Shown: positions 55,985 to 64,000 of the stretch, piece by piece
How the letters are laid out: each line of letters starts with the position of its first letter
Position numbering within the stretch: the first letter of the stretch is position 1
NCBI GenBank assembly: GCA_030068075.1
Contig: CM057826.1
Location: forward strand, 77,411,312 to 77,475,311
DNA from: Paguma larvata
Lineage: Eukaryota; Chordata; Mammalia; Carnivora; Viverridae
Reading direction: 5' to 3'
DNA: 64,000 bases
Notes under the pieces: generated by a model
Database searches by the model: none
What the model was told of the DNA's origin: nothing
Seen by the model: only the letters and a program-made list of their open reading frames with translations
Made by a program: the position numbers and the translations under genes

Positions 55985-56130
55985 ATACTAGCTTTTATAT
56001 TTGTTTTACAAATGAGGGAAACAAGGCAAAGGAAGTTAAGTAACTTGTCCCTAGGTTATATGTCTACTAAGTAGTAGGCAAGTAGTAGATATTAAACTCT
56101 AATAATCCATGCTTTTAGCCACTACAACAC
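55985..56130 (-). mobile_element. Antisense MIR SINE
   Basis: 'tttgttttacaaatgaggga', 'aggaagttaagtaacttgtc', 'taggttatatgtctactaag' and 'cttttagccactacaacacc' follow antisense MIR order. Its end overlaps duplication A, second copy. Confidence 0.75.
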
Positions 56131-56180
56131 CACATTTCTCTTCATGCTATTATTCAGCTTACACATATATTATAAATATA
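56095..56180. repeat. Local duplication A, second copy
   Basis: See 55783-55860. This copy is continuous with the MIR to its left, so it may be the original. Confidence 0.88.
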
Positions 56181-56230
56181 CAAATCCACAAATACATATA
56201 TACAAGGCTTCTCATTGAGTCAGGTTTGTT

Positions 56231-56448
56231 GTGGTTTTCTTTTTAAACGTTTATTTATTTTTAAGAGACATAGAGACAGAGCATGAGCAGGGGAAGGGCA
56301 GAGAGAGTGGGAGACACAGAATCCGAAGCAGGCTCCAGGCTCTGAGCTGTCAGCACAGAGCCCGACGCGGGGCTCGAACTCACAGACCGCGAGATCATGA
56401 CCTGAGCTGAAGTCGGCCGCCTAACCGACTGAGCCACCCAGGCGCCCC
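56231..56448 (-). mobile_element. Antisense CAN-SINE, cat-type, young
   Basis: Reverse complement of a nearly consensus cat-type SINE ending …CCACCCAGGCGCCCC, with CpG-rich body (GACGCGGGGCTCGAA, GACCGCGAGATC). Flanks AGGTTTGTT at 56222-56230 and 56450-56458 are a short target-site duplication. The retained CpGs suggest a recent insertion. Confidence 0.96.
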
Positions 56449-56890
56449 AAGGTTTGTTTTTTGAAAGACTGGAAGTAACCTAAATATGTACTAATTGGGG
56501 GCTAATTTGATAAATTATAGCATATCCTCATCATATAGCCAGTAAAAAGAACGGGAAAAGTTATATGTGCTTATAGAGACCAATTTCCAAGAAACAAGAC
56601 ACAGTTGAGTTAAAGGTAAAATAATAATAATAGAAACAAAGTGTAAGTGGTATTTCATATTTGGGCTTTTTACCAGGGGGTTGTATAAATAACATTTAAG
56701 TTTGATTAGCTAAATAGTGTTTCTATAGCATACTAGCAAGAAATGGTAGTGGTTACCTCTGAGGAGAAAAGGAACAAAGGACCCGAAAATGTGGGGTGGG
56801 AAAGAAATTTACTTTTCACTGTATACCTTTTTTGTAACATTTCCATTTTTACCATGTACAAATAAGACTTAGTCAGATAAACTAGCTAAA
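56449..56890 (+). mobile_element. Ancient L1 3' end with duplication B inside
   Basis: 'tgaaagactggaagtaacct', 'aattatagcatatcctcatc', 'tggtagtggttacctctgag' and 'ttccatttttaccatgtaca' are the sense L1M 3' end. The 73-bp duplication-B segment (56639-56711) sits in the middle. Confidence 0.72.
56639..56711. repeat. Local duplication B, second copy
   Basis: See 55871-55943. Here it lies within old L1 sequence, about 770 bp from the first copy. Confidence 0.95.
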
Positions 56891-57598
56891 TTTTTAAAAT
56901 TATCAACTGATAGGATTTTTTAAATCCTAAGATAAGTATTGAAAATAATAATCATATAATTAAAGAACCTAGTTACTTAAGTGTTTTTAAACACTCGAGT
57001 TATCCTGTTTGTATTTACCTACAAAACACTCTTTGAAAAAACACTTCTTAACTCCTTACCAGGATATTGATTCATTTGCGAGTCACAAAAGAAAATGAAG
57101 AAGCAACCAGATATGTAACTAGTCTCATGCCAGTTGGTATGTAGGAGCTTAGGTGGAGAAATATGGTAGGGAATGAAAGGAAGGCGGGGGGAGGGGGGTG
57201 CAGAGAAGCTACCAAATTGGTAATTCCCAGTGCTGCTAAAAACCCTGTGTTAAGAAGCTCCATCCCAGGGGCTCAAAATTCAGAATTTGTGAATTATAAG
57301 ACATAAAAATACTTTTCCAAGTGGATTCTTAATCCCAACACATACCACATCACCATAAATACCTACAAGACAAATCATATTTAGTGACTGGCCCTGACAT
57401 AAAATGTCCAAGTACTTTCTTTCCACACTTTCTACCTGTCTCCTGTCTCATTTTGTTCCTTATCTACTGATTCTATTTTTTAAACGTTCGGTCAGGTGTT
57501 CATGAAATTTTACCTGTCTTTAACACTCACCAAATTCCTCTTGATTAGGATGGTGTATACTTGGATAGAAGCTGGAGTGACCTAAGGCAGAAGGGCAG
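56891..57598. other. Unassigned sequence
   Basis: No recognised repeat. A G-rich patch at about 57179-57200 (runs of 6 and 6 G) could form a quadruplex on the + strand. Confidence 0.4.
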
Positions 57599-57840
57599 TG
57601 TTACAGACTGAACATCTGTGTCCCCCCAAAATTCGTATGTTGAAGCCCTAATCTCCGCCATTGTAAGAGTATTTGGATTTGGGGCTTTTAGAAAGTTATG
57701 AAGATTAGATGAGGTCATAAGGGTAGTGCCCTACGATGGAATTAATGCCCTTATCAGAAGAGACACCAGGGAGCTCAAATGATCTCTCTTTCTCTGCCAT
57801 GTGAGGACACAGTAAAGCAGGATGGTCTCTTTATGGAACA
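57599..57840 (+). mobile_element. MaLR LTR fragment (MLT1-like)
   Basis: Starts TGTTACAGACTGAACATC, then 'cccccaaaattcgtatgttg', 'aagccctaatctccgccatt', 'gatgaggtcataagggtagt', 'tcagaagagacaccagggag' and 'ctgccatgtgaggacacagt'. The 3' third is missing or unrecognisable after about 57840. Confidence 0.82.
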
Positions 57841-57959
57841 AATAGTTATTGTAACTAAAATGTAGTGAGATGGTTTCAGACAAATCTCAGCTAATAAAAA
57901 ATTATTCTAATGTTCTTGGACTGAAGATCACTTTAAAATAGACAGTCCGGTGTCCAGAA

Positions 57960-58950
57960 GTCAAAGTGTACTGTTCTTCAGAGAGACTTATTCAACAGGA
58001 AAAAATAAGTTGTTAAACTGTCATAGACACTTAACATCCAAATAAATACAACTAGTAAAATCAATAACACAAAATCCACAACAGAAAATGCTCATTTCAG
58101 TAATAATCAAAGAAATGCAAATTAAAACAAGCAAATGATAATACCCAATATACATAACAGTACAGAAGTCATATGGTCACATTATATAAACACTTCAGAG
58201 AGCAATATGTCGATATACAGCAAGAACCATAAATATATTTATAATCCTCAACCTTCATACCATTTTGGGGACTTTCATTATGAGAAAATAATAAGCTGAA
58301 TACTACTAAAATAATGAGTTATGGACATGAAGACGCTCAATACAGTGGTATTCATTATATGCATCTGTATTTGTATAATATAAGTTAATAAAAGTTGAGC
58401 TAAGCGGCCAATAGATGTTAGCAAATTAAATAATATGAAATAGTAAGCAATCATTTAAATATCAATTGTTGGGTGCCTCGGTGGATCAGTCAGTTAAGCA
58501 TCTGACTCTTGATTTTGAATCAGGTCATAATCTCAAGGTTTGTGGGATCAAGCCTTATGTTGGGCTCTGTATTGACAGCACAGAGCCTGCTTGGGAATCT
58601 CTCTCTCTCCATCTCTCTCTCTGCCACTCCTGCCTCCTCTTGTGCACACGCAGTCTCTCTCTCTAAATAAATAAATATTTTTTTTAAAATAGCAATTGTT
58701 AATACAATATAAAAACATGGGAAATTTTAATGTTGAGAGACATACAGAATGTTTTATGAAAAAAAAGTGTAATATAAAAGACTGTAGTTGTAAATATTAT
58801 AAAACACATAGGCCTATGAAAAGAACTAGAAATTATTATGCAAAAATATGTATCATTGTATGAGGAACTATGATTATGAATTAATTATTTTTAAATGTTG
58901 CTTATATTGTTTACCTTTATTAAAAATCTTGTATTTACAATCTAAATACA
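57960..58950 (+). mobile_element. Ancient L1 3' part, split by CAN-SINE
   Basis: 'gtaataatcaaagaaatgca', 'aattaaaacaagcaaatgat' and 'cattatgagaaaataataag' are old L1M ORF2-end blocks. Beyond the SINE (58471-58686) the sequence continues with 'tgggaaattttaatgttgag' and 'ctatgaaaagaactagaaat'. Heavily diverged. Confidence 0.6.
58471..58686 (+). mobile_element. CAN-SINE, older type
   Basis: Head GGGTGCCTCGGTGGATCAG, 'tctgactcttgattttgaat' body, (CT)n tract and AAATAAATAAATA tail. Target-site duplications AAATATCAATTGTT (58457-58470) and AAATAGCAATTGTT (58687-58700) differ at one base by eye. Confidence 0.94.
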
Positions 58951-60169
58951 AGAGAAAAAATAGCCAACTTTACAAAACATGTTTCTATTATTGAACTTGA
59001 TATTTATTACTTTCCTTTCTCTTTGTTTCAAAGAATTCACTGAATATTCTTGTGACATAGTAAATTCTTATGACATGGCATATGATTTCAGTTACAGAGA
59101 CTGACTTCCTAAGACTCTGTTCTAAATTCTGTAGCTACTAATTACTCAACTTCAATAGTCCATTATGGTAAGGATGGCTCCCTAGTTGTTTGCCTCACTA
59201 AAATGTCTGCTTTGATCATTGTCTTTTAGTTACACACAGAAGGACTTGGGAGCCCAGGCCCAGAACCCACGCCCTTAGTGTTATCAAGAAATACTTTTTT
59301 ATTCAGGGAGAAGATTATAAATTTCACTCTTCTACTCCCTTTTTAATATTTGCTTTTGTTGCCTAGAGGAACAAGTGTGTTTTCACTTAATATTTATGAC
59401 TTTTCATCATATGTCCTTTAGAGCAATATGCCTAGAGCAGGAATACTAGAGAACACTAACAACAGATTCAGTTCCAAACACAAAGTCAACAATCTGACAA
59501 AATGTTATTTGACCTTTTCCTTTACATTTTTATTCTCAGTCTTTTGCCTCAAGGTCCAAACTGGAGGTTTTCAACCCTGAAAAAGTAATCTGGAACAGCT
59601 GGCCCTATACTGAAAACAAACTATCCTGACCTAGGGTGTGGTTGTCTTGAAAGAGACAAGCTACCAAGCAGACACTGGATGTTCGCTCCAGAGCTGAAAA
59701 AGGAGCAGGGTACCCAGACAACATTCAATTCTCACAAGACAGGAAGGCAGAAAAGGCAATTAGAGAAATACGATGAAGTCCCAGTTCCCCTTAGCCTGTT
59801 TTTGACATGGATGCACAATCAAGTGGATTTAATGTGACAAATTCCCAAGGGAAAAAAATTCTTTTAAAAACTTTTATTCATGAGGAAATGAGAGAGTGTT
59901 TAATTCACCTTAAAGGGATCATTGAACCCATGAAATAAACATGCAGGCACTTGCCCAGAGAATAAAGCCATTTGGCAGTAGGCTTAAAAACAATCCTTCC
60001 TAAAAGCACAACCCTTCTGCCTCTTTCCTCCACATGGCTCAAAATCTTCCCCTTTGGCTTAGTGAAATTCAATGCTTTGAAATTTTTATATTTCTTATTC
60101 TTTTTCATGTTTTTCTTTAGTTCAGGCTGAATCGGAATTGCTTTTATTATGTTGGCTTGGTCCCTCAGT
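58951..60169. other. Unassigned sequence
   Basis: No recognised transposon. The 96-codon minus frame at 59905-60195 is lysine- and arginine-rich in its middle but matches no family that I know. Confidence 0.35.
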
Positions 60170-60350
60170 TGGCGGCTTGTGGAAGTAGAATGCATGGTGA
60201 ACTGGGAATCTGAAAAAGTGTGTTCAAGCCTTTATTCGGTTACTAACTATATAATTATTGACAAACCAGTTACTTCTGTAGACCTCTGTTTCCTCATCTG
60301 TAAGATGAGAAGGGTGAACTGCATAATTGCTAGGATGCCATCAACCTCAA
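60170..60350 (+). mobile_element. MIR SINE
   Basis: 'gtgttcaagcctttattcgg', 'ttactaactatataattatt', 'gtttcctcatctgtaagatg' and 'gaactgcataattgctagga' follow sense MIR order. The 126-codon frame at 60149-60529 is largely this MIR. Confidence 0.75.
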
Positions 60351-61117
60351 AATGCTGTGTTACTTATAGGAAAAAATATAAATGGTGCCAAGAAATACCA
60401 GTAAGAAGATATAAATCCTTAAAAGCAGATGAAAAGTATTTAAAAGGTGGTAAAACCTTATATTTCATCTTTACCTGGCTTGATTTCTCAGCACTGAATC
60501 ATCTCACGGAATGTACTCCTCAGAGCTAAAAGACATATAGATCAAAACAAAGCTCTAAAAATAAAAGATGAACCTATGTTAGGAAGAGGTGACTGAGAGC
60601 CAGTGGATAAATTCCTGCAGTAGGAATTTCTTACATTCTTTAAGACCAAAGCAAGTAAGAAGGAAGGAAAAATTTAGGTGCCCATTTCAGGGCAGCTTTG
60701 CTTCCTGGCAGACCAGGTTCTAGGGATATGCTTTCATTACAGCAGTCCCGCCACCTGAAAGAGAAGTTATCATGGTCCAATTTATTTTCTAACTCTGCAT
60801 TGGCTTATCACAACGTAGACCTAAATCATGACCAAGTTAGGAATGAGGAATACGCAAACAAAGATATAAGGAGAGTCAGAATAAGTATAATCCATAAACA
60901 ATTCCCAAATCCCACTCTATGAAATAGTTTCAACTTCCTCCTTATTCACAAAAATGTTTCCCCAAGAAACGATATTAAGTCACTAAACTTGCTGGTTTGA
61001 CCTTTGTCCTTCTTTCCTCCTCCTGTCAGAACCAAGGTACTAAAATCTAAAATATGTCTCCTGACTAGTCATTTTATACAGTAGTCACTTCTTTAGCAGA
61101 AAGCAACAGAAACTGTC
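60351..61117. other. Unassigned sequence
   Basis: No recognised repeat or exon. Confidence 0.4.
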
Positions 61118-61500
61118 TGTATTAGTCAGCTCAGGTTGTCATAACAAAATACTATAGACTAGGTGGCTTCAGCAACAGGAATTTATCTCTCATAGTTCTA
61201 GAGTCTGGGAAGTCCAAGATCAAGGTGCTGGTGAGGACTCTCTTCCTGGACTTCAGATAGCTGCCTTCTCGCTGGGCCCTTACATTGCAGGAAGAGAAGA
61301 AGCAAGGTTCCTGGTATCTCTTCTTATAAAGACATTAATCTTATCATGAGGGCTTCACCTTCATGACTTCATTGAAACCTAACTACCTTCCAAAGGCCCT
61401 ATCTCCAAACACTATCACATTTCAGGTTAGAGCATCAACATACAAATTTGCAATAAGGGAGAAGGTGGGGGTGGTGGGCAGACACATTTCAGTCCATAGC
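61118..61500 (-). mobile_element. Antisense MaLR LTR (MLT1-like)
   Basis: Reverse complement of a MaLR LTR: 'tgtattagtcagctcaggtt', 'caacaggaatttatctctca', 'ctgggaagtccaagatcaag', 'ttatcatgagggcttcacct', 'caaaggccctatctccaaac' and 'cacatttcagtccatagc'. Near complete. Confidence 0.86.
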
Positions 61501-61919
61501 TCTACATAACCTACAAGAGAAATGAGTTTATTCAAGGATATTGAACAGCTCACAAAATCAAAGAGAAATCTAGAGAACCAGGATGGTAGCTCATAGGGGC
61601 TACGGAGCAGGAGTCAATAGTTCATTCATGGTGTTAAAACTAGAAAAAATTAGTTCCAACTAAGTTTTCAGTCTTTGAGTCTTTCCATGCAAGATTTAAA
61701 CAACTCAAAAAGAATGTGATTATCCTGGTTTGAGTCACGAGGCAGGGTAACTTGATTAACAGTTTCAAGGACACATCATAGAATGGAGTTGTGGAAGGTG
61801 GGGAACAGGGAGAGTAATTCCCCAAAAAAGAGAGAAATGACTATAAGAGAGCCAAAAACAAACAAAGAAACAAATATCCATGGTTCTCTGTGATGCAAAG
61901 ACTTAGAAGAAACCAACAT
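61501..61919. other. Unassigned sequence
   Basis: No recognised repeat. Short (AAAC)-rich patch near 61855-61877. Confidence 0.4.
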
Positions 61920-62120
61920 GTCAATGCTGGCTCAGCCACTCACTAACTGATCACCTTGGGTGAATATATTAGATTTTCTGAACCTTCGTTTTTGCATCAT
62001 TCAAATAAAAAGGTATTGTTTGTCTAACTGCAAACAAACTTGCAGTCACTACTTGACTAAAAAGTTATACACAGAACAGTAAATGAGTCCTAAATGCTCA
62101 ACAAATGTAAGTTCCCTCCC
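61920..62120 (+). mobile_element. MIR SINE
   Basis: 'atgctggctcagccactcac', 'gatcaccttgggtgaatata', 'gttatacacagaacagtaaa' and 'cctaaatgctcaacaaatgt' follow sense MIR order with a diverged middle. Confidence 0.7.
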
Positions 62121-63424
62121 TTCTTCCTCTTAAATATGGCAGCTGGCGATTCACTATTTAAGTCTATAGAGAGAGTTTTCTTTTAAAACACAAAATAAAA
62201 TACAACTTGTACCATGTGGACGTGTTATACTATTATAAATGTTTTATATATTAGGCAATTATCTGACATCAAAGGGGAAACAGGCTTTGAGTCAGACCTA
62301 AATTATTAACTTTTGGTAAATCATCCTGGACTAAGGTAAGAAGGTCAAGTTTTCACATCAGATGCCTGAAGAATATATAATCTTGGTGACAATACTGCTC
62401 ATTATTTCTAAGAGCCAAAATAACCCTTCTGTTTGCTAAACATAAATGGACATGTTCATCATAAAGGTTTTCTGCCACATGGCTTGGATCTGGAATTTTA
62501 ACTGGATCTTTGGTCTTTGAATCCCTTGAAATTATATGCAAAATTGTGCATGTGTGTGTGGATATGTGCAAGAAGCATGCACTCATACACACATACACAC
62601 ACACACGCACACACAGGCACACACAGAAAACCACTGCCTAACCCAAAGGTGGGGGCAGATAAAATCCTGGGAGCCACTCCGAAAGACAACAGCCATTTTC
62701 AAATTTCTCTTCTCTTTGAAACAGACTCGATATCCATCATTGTACAGTATATCCCATCGACACCTACAACAAAAGTAGCAGCAAGTGCATAACGCACCAC
62801 AAAGTAAATAGCTATGCCAGGAACAGTGCTTAGTTAGTCCAACATTTTAGCAGTGGAACTTTTTTCAATAAAAATCCGCCCTCCAACCAAGTACATAAAA
62901 CAGATTTTCTAGACAAATAGGCTCTACTGGTAGTTTACATCTTCACTGATTTATAGAAGAGACATGCTTTGCAGAAAATCTGAAATACCCAGGAGAGTCT
63001 CTAGAGTCACTTAGAAGACTAGACTGCTAAGATAATGGAGAGCAATCCCACTGTAGATTCATGTTCTCCAACCTCAGCTGCAGCTTAGCTCTAGCTGGCT
63101 TCCTTCCTCTTCCCTACAATGGCCATCTCAAAATTCTTTATCCAAGTCCTACCTGCTCCCCTTTACTCCTGAAGAGCATATGGACTTTTTCACCAAGAGA
63201 GTCCGACCTAAACAATGGAATTGGTTAGACTTTTTCCCTCTTTTCTCAAGCTTGCTCTATTGTTCTGTATTCCCACTCATTCTGAGCTCCTTCTCTATTA
63301 TCTTTGTGTTTTCCTCCCTTCAGCTATTCAAATACCTTCATGGTTTTTTCCATTTCCTATTTTTGCCATATCAGTACTAGTGTCACTTTCCTTCAGCACA
63401 TCTTGTAATGTATATACTTTTTTA
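62121..63424. other. Unassigned sequence
   Basis: About 1.3 kb without a recognised transposon except a CA microsatellite at 62586-62625. 63060-63400 is pyrimidine-rich on the + strand. Confidence 0.38.
62586..62625. repeat. Imperfect (CA)n microsatellite
   Basis: About 40 bp of CA repeats with T and G interruptions. Four short overlapping frames on both strands arise from it. Confidence 0.9.
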
Positions 63425-64000
63425 TTATTAATATTTTACATCCAAGTTAGTGTACAGTGCAACAATGATTTCAAGAGTAGATTCCTTAATGCCCTTTACC
63501 CATTTAGCTCATCCCCCCTCCCATCACTCCTCCAGGAACCCACTGTTTGTTCTCCATATTTAAGAGTCTCTTATGTTTTTGTCCTTCTCCCTATTTTTAT
63601 ATTATTTTTGCTTCCCTTCCCCTATGTTCATCTGCTTTGTATCTTAAAGTCCTCAAATGAGTGAAGTCATATGATATTTGTCCTTCTCTGACTGACTAAT
63701 TTCGCTTAGCACGATACCCTCTAGTTCCATCCACATAGTTGCAAATGGCAAGATTTCATTCTTTTTGATTGCTGAGTAGTACTCCATTGTATATATACCA
63801 CATCCTCTTTATCCATTCATCCATCAGTGGACATCTGGGCTCTTTCCATTCTTTGACTTTTGTTGATAGTGCTGCTATAAACATTGAGGTGCATGTGTCC
63901 CTTCGAAACAGCACACCTGTATGCCTTGGGTAAATACCTAATATTGCAATTGCTGGGTCATACGGTAGTTCTATTTTTAATTTTTTGAGGAACCTCCATA
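63425..64000 (-). mobile_element. Younger antisense L1 3' end, runs off window
   Basis: Begins with the carnivore L1 terminus 'catccaagttagtgtacagt' and 'caatgatttcaagagtagat', then ORF2-end blocks 'agtcatatgatatttgtcct', 'tactccattgtatatatacc', 'ccattcatccatcagtggac' and 'gcaattgctgggtcatacgg'. It is less diverged than the other L1s here. Its 5' part lies beyond the right edge, so length and ORF state are unknown. The 149-codon + frame at 63215-63664 overlaps it. Confidence 0.9.

Noticed and set aside
59905..60195. 96-codon minus frame with a basic middle
   Set aside because: I recognise no family. Neighbouring sequence shows no exon structure or retroposed-gene tail.
60149..60529. 126-codon + frame
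   Set aside because: A large part is a MIR SINE. No family match.
62517..62792. Four overlapping frames on both strands (91, 80, 93 and 63 codons)
   Set aside because: They are centred on a CA microsatellite, which lacks stops in several frames.
63215..63664. 149-codon + frame, rich in leucine, serine and phenylalanine
   Set aside because: Most of it is antisense to an L1 3' end, and the rest is pyrimidine-rich DNA. No signal peptide plus domain pattern supports a protein.

Overview
This is AT-rich mammalian nuclear DNA from a carnivore, most likely a cat (Felidae). The main evidence is 16 tRNA-derived CAN-SINE insertions. Several carry the cat-type body (head GGGGCGCCTGGGTGGCTCAG, then a CT-rich stretch and an AATAAA-bearing A-tail), and many keep their target-site duplications. 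Older mammalian repeats (L2, MIR, MER5, MaLR LTRs, old L1) fill much of the rest. I see no multi-exon protein gene, no rRNA or functional tRNA gene, no CRISPR array and no bacterial-style operon. Every open frame above about 100 codons that I examined falls in a repeat or has no supporting features. The window reads as intergenic or deep intronic sequence. All family assignments come from reading the sequence against remembered consensus features; no search was run.

Layout. 1-4675: old sense-strand L1 (ORF2 and 3' UTR) cut by the window edge, carrying a second L1 3' end and two CAN-SINEs. 4.7-10.1 kb: antisense L2, two successive antisense L1 3' ends, an old CAN-SINE and a deleted antisense L1. 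10.1-18.2 kb: mostly unassigned DNA with two CAN-SINEs, MIRs, short tandem duplications, a palindrome and an AT-rich inverted-repeat patch. 18.2-26.4 kb: a nearly full-length decayed L1 (5' UTR, ORF1, ORF2, 3' UTR) inserted into an antisense L2, and itself hit by three CAN-SINEs. 26.8-27.1 kb: a 97-bp imperfect inverted repeat with a 14-nt loop. 29.5-31.6 kb: L1 nested in older L1. 31.9-46.9 kb: MIR, L2 and MER5 relics, a solo retroviral-type LTR with recognisable promoter and polyadenylation signals, and a MaLR LTR that splits a MIR. 46.9-53.3 kb: mostly unassigned, with a head-to-head CAN-SINE pair and one weak candidate terminal exon. 53.3-58.9 kb: an L2 split by an unidentified block of about 0.9 kb, a pair of local duplications, a MaLR LTR fragment and old L1. 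59-64 kb: unassigned DNA, two MIRs, an antisense MaLR LTR, a CA microsatellite, and the 3' end of a younger antisense L1 running off the right edge.

The elements do not form a pathway. What the window records is the order of insertions: L2 and MIR oldest, then old L1, MER5 and MaLR, then carnivore L1, then CAN-SINEs. Nested boundaries and target-site duplications give that order. I found no convincing new biological system. The most unusual unexplained pieces are the inverted repeat at 26848-27055, the unassigned block inside the L2 at 54.3-55.2 kb, the paired duplications at 55.8-56.7 kb, and the AT-rich inverted-repeat patch near 13.0 kb.
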